The notes under the pieces are model-generated. The model saw only the letters and a program-made list of their open reading frames with translations, ran no database searches and was not told the DNA's origin. Below, in pieces: positions 6,527-12,323 of a DNA stretch of 12,323 nucleotides. Numbering within the stretch: position 1 is the stretch's first letter; each line of letters starts with the position of its first letter. This DNA is from Firmicutes bacterium UBA1047 (GTDB taxonomy: Bacteria > Bacillota > Clostridia > Tissierellales > Sedimentibacteraceae), in contig DCDU01000045.1 of assembly GCA_002316585.1 (NCBI GenBank), forward strand, positions 1-12,323. Direction: 5' to 3'. The position numbers and the translations under genes are program-made.

Positions 6527-7387
6527 TTATATTATTTGAGTCTGTTTAATTCTTGTTATGATAAGTTCAAATGCCAAAGCAATCAAAAATACACACATTA
6601 CTCCGAATCCCATGGCACTGTAATTGGCATGACCTGAGTATACGTTTATAGCCGTACCTATTGTGCCGGGAACGCCTACCGCTGGTCCTATCACGACAGC
6701 TACGGCGAAATTTATCTCCGTACGCATTGCAATCCAGGATATTAATTTTGTATATGCGCTTGGTACTATTGCTCCGAATATTATCTGCGGCATACTTGCT
6801 CCCGAAGCCTTGAGAGCTTCTATAGCACCCGGGTCAACCTCTTCAAAAGACTCACTGAATGATTTAACAAAAAATGCAATAGTATGAAAAGTCATGCCGA
6901 CAATAGCTGTAGTAGCACTAAGCCCATATCCCGCAACAAATATCAGAACCCATACTATTGTCGGAACTGCTCTTAAAAATGAAACAATTGCATTGACAAA
7001 TGTAGATATCTTATTGCTGCTTATATTATTTGCCGCAAGCAATCCCAAGGGAAAGCTTACTGCAGCCCCCAAAAGAGTTGTTAATAACCCCAATAAAACA
7101 GTATTTGTAAGACGTGACAGCATTCCTAACTTTTCGTCGGCAGGAACCAAATCAAATCTGAAAAAATCCATAACTATTTTTTTTGCAATATGGGGACTGA
7201 ACATATCCCATTTGTAATCAACTTCAAATCCTAAATAATATATCAAAGAAAAAAACATTGCAGCTATGACGACCATAACCAATTTATCCTTGGAATCTCT
7301 TTTTTTGAGCTTATATCTTCCTAACTTTGTCTTTTTTATTTTTATTTCTCCTACGTTCAGCTGTAAGCTCTCAGAATAAGTGTTCAT
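6527..7387 (-). CDS. phnE: Phosphonate ABC transporter permease PhnE (second copy)
   Basis: This integral membrane subunit (286 residues) forms the phosphonate channel with the preceding permease. It has a longer basic cytoplasmic N-terminus (to about residue 36), a first membrane segment at about 37-53, several helices from about 95, and the EAA loop EALKASGASMPQIIFGAIVP (190-209) that contacts the ATPase PhnC. The ATG overlaps the previous permease stop (ATGA), so the two are translated together, as expected for a heterodimer. It is followed by the C-P lyase genes. Confidence 0.93.
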   Translation of the reverse strand: MNTYSESLQLNVGEIKIKKTKLGRYKLKKRDSKDKLVMVVIAAMFFSLIYYLGFEVDYKWDMFSPHIAKKIVMDFFRFDLVPADEKLGMLSRLTNTVLLGLLTTLLGAAVSFPLGLLAANNISSNKISTFVNAIVSFLRAVPTIVWVLIFVAGYGLSATTAIVGMTFHTIAFFVKSFSESFEEVDPGAIEALKASGASMPQIIFGAIVPSAYTKLISWIAMRTEINFAVAVVIGPAVGVPGTIGTAINVYSGHANYSAMGFGVMCVFLIALAFELIITRIKQTQII

Positions 7388-8160
7388 GACATTATCCTCC
7401 TTCTTATTACGGTAGAAACCCTATCCGTAATGATAATAAGTATGGTAACCATTAGGATAGCACTCATCATTAAGGGAAATTGAGCAAATCCCTTGTATAT
7501 ATTCATTAAATATCCGATTCCTCCTCCGGCAAGCATACCTACTATGGTAGCTGAGCGTATATTATTCTCAATGGAATATAAGGACCATGATATTAAAGCC
7601 GGCATAGTTTCCGGCAGAACCCCGTGAATTATAATCTGCCAGTATCCAGCTCCCGTAGCTTCCAAAGCTTCTATTGCATCTGAATTGGTTTCATCTATGG
7701 TATCAGCAAATACCCTTGTTAAAAAACCATAGGATATTATAGACATAACCAAGTACGCCAAGAAATTACCAAACCAAAAGCATAACAATAAAATTATAGC
7801 CCATATTCCTTCCGGTATATTTCTGCATATTGAGGCTGTAGTTCGTATTATTGTTTTAACAAAACGGTTAGGAGATGTTTTTACCGAAATCATGAGCGCA
7901 GATAACAATCCTAAAATTACACCTGTGGCAGAGCCTGCTATGGATAGGAATACTGTATTTATTAACTGCTCCGATTGTCTTGAAAACTCCGAAAAGTCAA
8001 CCGGCAAGTAGTCGATTATAAATCTGTCCGCCGCATTTGCAAATCTTTTGAATACTTCTACCCAGCTTACTTCTAAGCTTTTACTGCCGTAAATAAATAA
8101 AAAAATACAAAAATTTACTGTTAATGCGGTTCCAAGCCTTTTTTTCCTGAAATATTTCAA
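7384..8160 (-). CDS. phnE: Phosphonate ABC transporter permease PhnE (first copy)
   Basis: Membrane permease of 258 residues with an N-terminal membrane segment (about 11-25), further helices from about 66, and the EAA loop EALEATGAGYWQIIIHGVLP (164-183). The start is TTG at 8160, chosen because AGGGAG lies 8 nt upstream and no better codon precedes the first helix. It lies 13 nt after phnC and overlaps the second permease by 4 bp. Two tandem phnE genes are common in Firmicute phosphonate and phosphite transporters. Confidence 0.93.
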   Translation of the reverse strand: MKYFRKKRLGTALTVNFCIFLFIYGSKSLEVSWVEVFKRFANAADRFIIDYLPVDFSEFSRQSEQLINTVFLSIAGSATGVILGLLSALMISVKTSPNRFVKTIIRTTASICRNIPEGIWAIILLLCFWFGNFLAYLVMSIISYGFLTRVFADTIDETNSDAIEALEATGAGYWQIIIHGVLPETMPALISWSLYSIENNIRSATIVGMLAGGGIGYLMNIYKGFAQFPLMMSAILMVTILIIITDRVSTVIRRRIMS

Positions 8161-8173
8161 ATAATCAACTCCC

Positions 8174-8944
8174 TTATGAAATTAGTTCTTCCGATGATAC
8201 GCCATATATATGAGAAATCATATCAGCTGTTAATTCTCCCGGTTTTCCCGAAAAAACAATCTCACCGTTTCTAAGTCCGATAATTCTGTCAGAATAGCTT
8301 TTAGCTACCTCAACTTGATGTAAATTTACCAAACATGGAATTCCAAAAGTACGTGTTATATCATAAAGATATTCCATAATTACTTTTGAAGCTTGAGGGT
8401 CTAAGGATGCTATGGGTTCATCGCACAATATCATCTTAGGCCCCTGAATTAGAGCCCTCGCAATACCGACTCTCTGCTTTTGCCCTCCCGAAAGATTGGA
8501 GCATTGTTCATAAACACGCTCCTCCAAGCCAAGCATATGAAGTATTTCAATAGCCTTTTCAACATCTTTCGCAGTGTATAATCCTAAAGCACTTTGCACT
8601 GTAGAATAGCTGCCTAATTTCCCGTGAAGTACATTTTCCAATGCATTCAATCTGTAAACAAGATTGTAATGCTGAAATATCATGCCTATATTTTTTCGTA
8701 TTTCTTTAATTTGATGTTTATCAGCTTTGTTTACACTTTGCCCGATGAAGTAAATATCCCCTTTAGATGCATCAATCATTCGATTGATGCATCTGAGCAG
8801 GGTTGATTTGCCGCTGCCGCTTGGACCTATTACAGATACAAATTCTCCGTTATCCACATTAAAAGATACTCCGCTTAATGCTTTAACACCGTTTTTGTAT
8901 ATTTTATCAACATTTTCTACTCTTAAAACTGTTTGTTCTGTCAT
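8174..8944 (-). CDS. phnC: Phosphonate ABC transporter ATP-binding protein PhnC
   Basis: PhnC (256 residues) powers phosphonate import through the two PhnE permeases. All ABC motifs are complete, unlike those of PhnK in the same operon: Walker A GPSGSGKST (40-48), Q-loop Q91, signature LSGGQKQR (151-158), Walker B MILCDEP with D175/E176, D-loop SLDPQ (180-184) and switch H209 in VNLHQVE. ATG at 8944 lies 12 nt after the phnD stop. Family and context make the transport role firm; phosphonate versus phosphite cannot be told apart, although the adjacent C-P lyase genes favour phosphonates. Confidence 0.95.
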   Translation of the reverse strand: MTEQTVLRVENVDKIYKNGVKALSGVSFNVDNGEFVSVIGPSGSGKSTLLRCINRMIDASKGDIYFIGQSVNKADKHQIKEIRKNIGMIFQHYNLVYRLNALENVLHGKLGSYSTVQSALGLYTAKDVEKAIEILHMLGLEERVYEQCSNLSGGQKQRVGIARALIQGPKMILCDEPIASLDPQASKVIMEYLYDITRTFGIPCLVNLHQVEVAKSYSDRIIGLRNGEIVFSGKPGELTADMISHIYGVSSEELIS

Positions 8945-8956
8945 TGTTTTCTCCGA

Positions 8957-9988
8957 TTATTTAACTTTATTCATTTCGTACAAGAAATCATAGTAAGTTT
9001 CATCAACGGCGAAAAATCTTTTTTCATGAGCATTTGGGTCTACATCTTCCGCAGAGAATAATCCCTTTTCAGGATCATAGAATCCTTCGGCTGCATTTTC
9101 CGGTGTTAAATTAACCAAATGAGTTTGGATTTTTTCGATTTCTTCTTCAGTCAAATAATTTTTATTAAGCCATAAAGGACCATTCGGAACAAACGCTTGG
9201 GCTAATATTAGGAAATTGTCCTTAGCTCCCATTTCCTCCGCATAACCGCAGCAATAAGCTCCGGCATATACCTTCTGCTCATTAATTAATGTAACAGTAA
9301 CCTGATGTGTTTGTCCGTATTGAACATCTGAAAAGAATTCCCCGCTTGTCTGCAATTGAGCACGTGTCTCCACATCACCTGTTCCTTCGGGACCGAAATG
9401 CTTATAGAATGTTGTTGAAGGAACCATGGAGCCGGAAGTTGATGTAGGTGACACAAACGCAAAGCTCTTTCCCTTAAGAACTTCAAGCTTATCTTTTTCT
9501 TCGGTTAATCCTTCGAAGTCCTTTGCATTATCCTTATGAGTTGCTATAAATGCCGGATATCCTGCTTCATCAGGTTTCCCCTGAGGTCCGTAGGATACAA
9601 TGGGTATTACATTTTCATCTCTCATATGAGAAGTAGCATATGTATTTCCCGACTCCCAAGCCAAGTGAGCCGTTCCTGACAATATAGCCGTTGCAACCGC
9701 GGCATAATCATCCGCTACGGTATATCCGACTTCATATCCGTCGCCAAGCGCATTTTGAACTTCCGTTACCATATATTTGAAGTTTTCTTTAATGTCTCCG
9801 CCGGATGCCTCATTGGGCAAAAAAGCCATTGTTATTTTTTTTACTTTTTTTGGCTTCTCTTCCGGTTTCTGTTCTTCTGCCGGTGACTGCTCATCCGCAT
9901 TGTTTACAGCAGGTGGTTCCTGAGCACATCCTGTAATAACAGTCATAAGAACCAATAATAAAACTATAAGTTTATTAAGTATTTTCAT
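8957..9988 (-). CDS. phnD: Phosphonate-binding lipoprotein PhnD
   Basis: Substrate-binding protein of 343 residues that delivers phosphonate to the permeases from outside the membrane. A lipoprotein signal (MKILNK, hydrophobic stretch, lipobox VITGC with the lipidated C21) is followed by a charged, proline- and glutamate-rich linker to about residue 50. The mature domain starts TMAFLPNEASGGDIKENF and contains LAWESGNTYA and FVSPTSTSGSMVPS, typical of the PhnD family. ATG at 9986-9988 has AAGGAG at 9999-10004. It is the first gene of the operon, with candidate Pho-box repeats upstream. Confidence 0.95.
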   Translation of the reverse strand: MKILNKLIVLLLVLMTVITGCAQEPPAVNNADEQSPAEEQKPEEKPKKVKKITMAFLPNEASGGDIKENFKYMVTEVQNALGDGYEVGYTVADDYAAVATAILSGTAHLAWESGNTYATSHMRDENVIPIVSYGPQGKPDEAGYPAFIATHKDNAKDFEGLTEEKDKLEVLKGKSFAFVSPTSTSGSMVPSTTFYKHFGPEGTGDVETRAQLQTSGEFFSDVQYGQTHQVTVTLINEQKVYAGAYCCGYAEEMGAKDNFLILAQAFVPNGPLWLNKNYLTEEEIEKIQTHLVNLTPENAAEGFYDPEKGLFSAEDVDPNAHEKRFFAVDETYYDFLYEMNKVK

Positions 9989-10075
9989 TTTCTCATTTCT
10001 CCTTGTTTTTTATTTAAAGTTAAATTTATCTTATCGAGCCTTTGTATTGGTTTTATTTGTTTAGAATTTGATTGA

Positions 10076-10103
10076 GGTAAATTATTTGTAAATATTTATT
10101 CAA
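10076..10103 (-). promoter_or_regulatory. Candidate Pho box (PhoP/PhoB-type direct repeats) of the phn operon
   Basis: On the - strand the hexamers TTGAAT (10098-10103), TTTACA (10087-10092) and TTTACC (10076-10081) recur with an exact 11-bp period. PhoP boxes of Bacillus-type bacteria are TTAACA-like hexamers with 11-bp spacing. The repeats lie 87-115 bp upstream of the phnD start. No strong -10 box is visible downstream, which would suit an activator-dependent promoter. The AT-rich context makes chance matches possible. Confidence 0.4.
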
Positions 10104-10151
10104 ACAAAACAAGAAGATATTTCCGAAATCCGAAATATCTTCTTGTTTTGT
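10104..10151. terminator. Perfect 20-bp hairpin, probable second (bidirectional) terminator
   Basis: Arms 10104-10123 and 10132-10151 are exact inverted repeats around an 8-nt loop. On the - strand, the stem ending CTTCTTG runs into TTTTGTTTG; on the + strand a TTTTG also follows. It lies between the tRNA-Leu terminator and the phn regulatory region, and probably stops read-through into phnD. A role as a protein-binding palindrome cannot be excluded. Confidence 0.65.
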
Positions 10152-10190
10152 CCCGTATGCCTATAAAATCATAGTAGCCAATCACCCATT

Positions 10191-10235
10191 AAAAAAAACT
10201 ACATTTCCATTGGTTTATTACCAACTAAAATGCAG
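10191..10235 (-). terminator. tRNA-Leu intrinsic terminator
   Basis: On the - strand a 16-position stem (arms 10220-10235 and 10199-10214, with three G-U pairs and one mismatch) closes a 5-nt loop and is followed at once by eight U (10191-10198). It begins 12 nt after the 3' end of the tRNA. Confidence 0.85.
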
Positions 10236-10247
10236 CCTTTAACTTAG

Positions 10248-10327
10248 TGCGGATGAAGGGACTCGAACCCCCACGCTAAAGCGCTAGATCCTAAGTCTAG
10301 TGCGTCTGCCAATTCCGCCACATCCGC
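10248..10327 (-). tRNA. tRNA-Leu, anticodon UAG
   Basis: The acceptor stem GCGGATG/CATCCGC with discriminator A encloses a D arm. The anticodon stem CTAGA/TCTAG has loop CTTAGGA, giving anticodon UAG, which reads CUA and related leucine codons. A long variable arm CGCTTTAGCG marks a class II tRNA, and the T loop is TTCGAGT. The length is 80 nt. The 3' CCA is not encoded (CTAAG follows) and must be added after transcription. A dedicated consensus promoter and terminator make it a single-gene unit. Confidence 0.96.
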
Positions 10328-10357
10328 AGGACGCTGTTTTTAACAGCAACAAAATTG

Positions 10358-10386
10358 ATTATACTACCGGCAAATTGCTTTGTCAA
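10358..10386 (-). promoter_or_regulatory. Perfect sigma-A promoter of tRNA-Leu inside the dprA 3' end
   Basis: TTGACA (10381-10386), a 17-bp spacer and TATAAT (10358-10363) form an exact consensus promoter. The -35 box and spacer lie within the last codons of dprA. Transcription would start near 10351, giving a leader of about 24 nt with a small hairpin (10333-10347) before the tRNA. Confidence 0.92.
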
Positions 10387-11257
10387 GGATTTTTTTACAT
10401 GAATTATTTTTAAATTTTACTAATTTTTCAAAGCTGTCTATTATATCAATATCATTAAAAGTCAAGGTTTGTCCCGTTAATTTGCAAATATTAGCGGTAT
10501 ATGCAACAGCCTTATTATATTCCTTGGCAAATTTTACCGCATGTGATGTACCGCCCCTTAAGCCTCCTTCTATTACTATTACACCTTCCGAAGCTGCCGC
10601 AATCAGTCTGTTTCTGTCTATGAAAGAATACTTTTCCGCTTTGGCAAGCGGAGACAATTCAGACACTATGCAGCCTCCGTTAAGAATAATCATATTATAC
10701 AAGGCTCTGTTTTGTTTTAAAATATTAAGATGTCCCGAAGGTATTACTGCTATAGTCCTGCCTTTTGCCTGCAAGCATCCATAGTGAGCAGCTTCATCGC
10801 ATCCGGATGCAAAACCGCTTACAATACAGCAATCCTCTTCAGTCAGCTTTTCGGCCATTATTGAGCTTATTTCATAACCTTCCTGCGTGGGATTTCTTGT
10901 ACCTACTATTGCTATGTTATTGCCCTCGTTCAAAAGCTCCAAATCACCGTCCGCATACAATATTAAAGGTTTGTCCTCAATTAAACTGAATTTGCAGGGA
11001 TATCTTTCATCATATAAACCGATTATTTGAATTTTGCTTTTTTTACAGCTTTCGAATATTTTTGATGCTTCTTTTTCAATTGTATCTTCATCAATTTTCA
11101 GTCTTTTAATTTTCATATCGCTAATAAGCTTCAATGCATCAGAGAAACTGCTCAATTTTATTTTCTTTAACTCCATATAGGTTAAAATTTTACTGATAGT
11201 TTTTCTTCCTAAGCCGTTTATCAACTGCAGCCTGATTAAATCTTCGTTGCTTATCAT
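10364..11257 (-). CDS. dprA: DNA-processing protein DprA/Smf family, short form
   Basis: DprA binds single-stranded DNA and loads RecA during natural transformation. With ATG at 11255-11257 (MISNEDLIRLQLINGLGRKT) the protein has 297 residues. Helix-hairpin-helix-like NGLGRKTISKI lies at 14-24. The Rossmann-type domain carries IVGTRNPT (117-124), IVSGFASGCDEAAH (145-158, with Cys-Asp where Ile-Asp is usual) and FIDRNRLIAAASEGVIVIEGG (212-232). The winged-helix C-terminal domain of longer DprA proteins is missing; the protein ends soon after the Rossmann fold, as in some family members. The frame stays open to an ATG at 11344, but the extra 29 residues are unlike the family and overlap a hairpin. 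The gene lies between the tRNA and the decarboxylase operon. Confidence 0.88.
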   Translation of the reverse strand: MISNEDLIRLQLINGLGRKTISKILTYMELKKIKLSSFSDALKLISDMKIKRLKIDEDTIEKEASKIFESCKKSKIQIIGLYDERYPCKFSLIEDKPLILYADGDLELLNEGNNIAIVGTRNPTQEGYEISSIMAEKLTEEDCCIVSGFASGCDEAAHYGCLQAKGRTIAVIPSGHLNILKQNRALYNMIILNGGCIVSELSPLAKAEKYSFIDRNRLIAAASEGVIVIEGGLRGGTSHAVKFAKEYNKAVAYTANICKLTGQTLTFNDIDIIDSFEKLVKFKNNSCKKILDKAICR

Positions 11258-11315
11258 TTCTTCCCCCATTTTATAAATCTTTACCCCTAAACATATTTTA
11301 TATAAGTTATATTTA

Positions 11316-11358
11316 AAAAAGCAATTCATATTGTATTTCAGCAAATATAATATGAATT
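11316..11358 (-). terminator. AT-rich hairpin with U tract upstream of dprA
   Basis: Arms 11323-11338 and 11343-11358 form a 16-bp stem with a single G-U pair and a 4-nt loop. On the - strand GC and then six U follow. It could be a weak second terminator of the upstream operon or an attenuator in the dprA leader. A TATAAT overlaps its upstream arm (11356-11361) without a clear -35 box. I could not assign the dprA promoter. Confidence 0.5.
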
Positions 11359-11380
11359 ATATTTTATCACAAATTTCTAC

Positions 11381-11411
11381 AAAAAAAAACTCTTCTTTTA
11401 TCAGAAGAGTT
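11381..11411 (-). terminator. Intrinsic terminator of the biotin-carrier operon
   Basis: On the - strand the arms AACTCTTCT (11403-11411) and AGAAGAGTT (11388-11396) form a 9-bp stem with a 6-nt loop, followed by a long U tract (A run 11381-11389 on the + strand). It lies about 80 bp after the stop of the biotin carrier gene. Confidence 0.9.
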
Positions 11412-11429
11412 AAAAAAATTTAACAATAC

Positions 11430-11482
11430 GGGGACATTCCTTTACAGGCAAGGACTGACCCTAAATCAAAGGTGTGTCCCCC
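11430..11482. repeat. REP-like palindromic element
   Basis: The ends GGGGACA (11430-11436) and TGTCCCC (11475-11481) are exact inverted repeats. The pairing continues after two weak positions with CCTTT/AAAGG, giving an imperfect 14-bp stem around a loop of about 24 nt. The segment is GC-rich against an AT-rich background. GGGGACA-ended palindromes of this kind occur as dispersed repeats in several Firmicutes, sometimes with REP-associated Y1 transposases; copy number here is unknown. Confidence 0.5.
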
Positions 11483-11488
11483 TTCCTT

Positions 11489-11917
11489 TTATGATATAGC
11501 TAATAAAGGATCTCCTGCGCTTACGGTCGAAGATTTTGAAGTATAAATTTTACTTACAACACCGTCTGATGAGGCTGCTATTTCATTTTCCATTTTCATT
11601 GCTTCAAGTATTAATATTATCTCGCCTTTTTTAACCGTCTGTCCCTCTGTTACCATAATATCCAATATTGTTCCCGGCATCGGCGCCGACATTAATTCTC
11701 CGTCTCCAACGGCCGCAGCCTTTGGCTCTTCTTTCTTCGGTGCCTGCTGTACAGGAGCTTTAGGAGCTTTAGGAGCTTCGGGGGCAGACTGAACAGGCTG
11801 CTGCACAGGTGCCGGCTGCTGTACGGGCTGATATGTAAATCCTCCATGACCTGCTCCGACTTCTTCAACTTCTACCGCATATGTTTTTCCGTTTACTGTT
11901 ACATTGAATTTTTTCAT
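11489..11917 (-). CDS. Biotin carboxyl carrier subunit (decarboxylase gamma / acyl-CoA carboxylase type)
   Basis: This 142-residue protein carries biotin between carboxyltransferase and its partner. The N-terminus [20 protein letters not shown] is a short beta region. Residues 30-70 form a flexible linker of Pro, Ala, Gln and Lys. The biotinyl domain (75-142) contains MPGTI and EAMKMEN, with K108 as the biotinylated lysine. GGAGG lies 6 nt before ATG at 11917. The gene follows the OadG-like gene by 22 bp and is the last of the operon. The type matches GcdC, MmdC and carriers of propionyl-CoA carboxylases; the neighbours favour a methylmalonyl-CoA decarboxylase or related enzyme, but the exact substrate is not readable. 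Confidence 0.92.
   Translation of the reverse strand: MKKFNVTVNGKTYAVEVEEVGAGHGGFTYQPVQQPAPVQQPVQSAPEAPKAPKAPVQQAPKKEEPKAAAVGDGELMSAPMPGTILDIMVTEGQTVKKGEIILILEAMKMENEIAASSDGVVSKIYTSKSSTVSAGDPLLAIS
11753..11779 (-). repeat. Three 9-bp tandem repeats in the carrier linker
   Basis: The unit AGGAGCTTT (+ strand) occurs three times in a row, the last copy ending in C. It encodes repeated Ala-Pro-Lys in the flexible linker before the biotinyl domain, so copy changes stay in frame and alter only linker length. Confidence 0.75.
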
Positions 11918-11939
11918 GTTTTTCCTCCGTATAGTTTTA

Positions 11940-12227
11940 TTACTTTATCTTCATTAACTTCATTCTGCCCTCATGTGCCCATATTGAGTCCATTTCAGGA
12001 GTTCTTTTTATATTTCTTACAATAAATTCGTTTGCTCCTTTTTTTAAGACTATGGATATTGCCGCTGTTATTGCTGCAACGATTTCTTCCTCTTCGTCCA
12101 TTGCCGCTACCGCTGCCGCTATTACCGCCGCTATTTCATCCTTGTCTTCTTCCGGTGCTTTTATTTTTTCCGGTGCTTCTTGTTCATGAACTTTGTTTTT
12201 CTTAAATATATTATCAAATAATCCCAT
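11940..12227 (-). CDS. Small OadG/MmdE-like decarboxylase subunit lacking a membrane anchor
   Basis: The 95-residue protein has the family C-terminus: an Ala-rich helix [12 protein letters not shown] (about 32-43), a second helix [13 protein letters not shown] and the conserved tail [20 protein letters not shown]. In sodium-pump decarboxylases this tail belongs to the gamma/delta subunit (OadG, MmdD, GcdD), which normally starts with a membrane helix. Here the N-terminus ([16 protein letters not shown]) is short, charged and without a membrane span, closer to Veillonella MmdE, which resembles the C-terminal part of MmdD. Its likely role is assembly or stabilisation of the carboxyltransferase-carrier complex. 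GGAGG overlaps the preceding stop, so it is coupled to the carboxyltransferase gene. Confidence 0.78.
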   Translation of the reverse strand: MGLFDNIFKKNKVHEQEAPEKIKAPEEDKDEIAAVIAAAVAAMDEEEEIVAAITAAISIVLKKGANEFIVRNIKRTPEMDSIWAHEGRMKLMKIK

Positions 12228-12236
12228 TTCTACCTC

Positions 12237-12323
12237 CTACAGAGGAATGTTGCCATGCTTTTTCGCAGGTCGCATTTCTCTTTTTCCTGTCAGCATGTCA
12301 AATGAACTGATTATTCTTTTTCT
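12237..12323 (-). CDS. Carboxyltransferase subunit, C-terminal end only (MmdA/PccB type)
   Basis: The last 28 residues of a gene running in from beyond the window are visible. The end FDMLTGKREMRPAKKHGNIPL fits the family pattern M-L-x-x-K-R-E-x-R-P-x-K-K-H-G-N-I-P-L, which closes biotin-dependent carboxyltransferases of the methylmalonyl-CoA decarboxylase alpha and propionyl-CoA carboxylase beta type. The stop is TAG at 12237-12239, followed at once by the ribosome binding site of the next gene. It is the first visible gene of the operon with the OadG-like subunit and the biotin carrier. Confidence 0.85.
   Translation of the reverse strand, partial: RKRIISSFDMLTGKREMRPAKKHGNIPL

Noticed and set aside
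3676..9000. Many 60-110-residue + strand frames opposite the phn operon
   Set aside because: Each overlaps a strong phn gene on the other strand; the translations are low-complexity and lack domains.
9286..9486. 66-residue - strand frame inside phnD
   Set aside because: It is a shifted frame within the clearly coding phnD sequence.
10333..10347. 6-bp hairpin between dprA and tRNA-Leu as a terminator
   Set aside because: No U tract follows on either strand at the right place; it lies in the tRNA leader.
10380..10989. Two + strand frames opposite dprA (134 and 74 residues)
   Set aside because: They run antisense to conserved DprA motifs and have no family resemblance or start signals.
11258..11344. 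Longer dprA start (29 extra residues)
   Set aside because: The added residues are unlike DprA, come from AT-rich leader DNA and overlap a hairpin; the ATG at 11257 begins the family-like sequence.
1..12323. CRISPR array, prophage, insertion sequence or toxin-antitoxin system
   Set aside because: I saw no regularly spaced repeats, transposase, integrase, phage or toxin-like genes.

Overview
The window looks like a chromosomal segment of a low-G+C Gram-positive anaerobe, most likely a member of the Clostridia. This rests on AT-rich intergenic DNA, strong AGGAGG-type ribosome binding sites, GTG and TTG starts, many intrinsic terminators, a clostridial-style cyclic di-GMP-I riboswitch and a biotin-dependent decarboxylase/carboxylase operon. 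I cannot name the species. Only the first gene is on the + strand; everything else reads on the - strand.

Left end (1-2127): the 3' three quarters of pilT, the type IV pilus retraction ATPase, converges on a gene for a secreted transglutaminase-like protein. The two share a perfect 16-bp bidirectional terminator. The transglutaminase-like gene has its own consensus promoter, a class I c-di-GMP riboswitch and an intrinsic terminator, so it appears to be controlled by c-di-GMP through transcription termination. The aptamer core carries a 9-nt segment able to pair with the 5' arm of the terminator, which predicts an OFF switch.

Centre (2128-9988): one long operon for phosphonate uptake and C-P lyase, in the order phnD-phnC-phnE1-phnE2-phnG-phnH-phnI-phnJ-phnK, tightly packed with overlaps or very short gaps. 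PhnG, H, I and J look intact, including the PhnJ glycyl-radical site and its cysteine cluster. PhnK stops aligning with its family directly after the Walker B/DEP motif and lacks the D-loop, H-loop and C-terminus. The next DNA is the 5' end of an inositol-monophosphatase-family gene whose well-placed ribosome binding site faces ATA instead of ATG. phnL, phnM and phnP are not in the window. The simplest reading is a deletion that fused phnK to the phosphatase gene. Upstream of phnD lie three 11-bp-spaced TTTACA-like repeats resembling a PhoP/PhoB box, consistent with phosphate-starvation control.

Right end (9989-12323): tRNA-Leu(UAG) has a perfect consensus promoter inside the 3' end of dprA and is followed by two terminator hairpins that separate it from phnD. 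Next come a short dprA gene with a hairpin leader, a terminator, a REP-like palindromic element, and the end of a sodium-pump-type decarboxylase or acyl-CoA carboxylase operon: carboxyltransferase 3' end, a small OadG/MmdE-like subunit without a membrane anchor, and the biotin carrier protein. The membrane beta subunit is not encoded downstream.

The most interesting signals are the c-di-GMP switch on a secreted transglutaminase-like protein beside a pilus motor gene, and the apparently truncated C-P lyase operon with its fused phosphatase.
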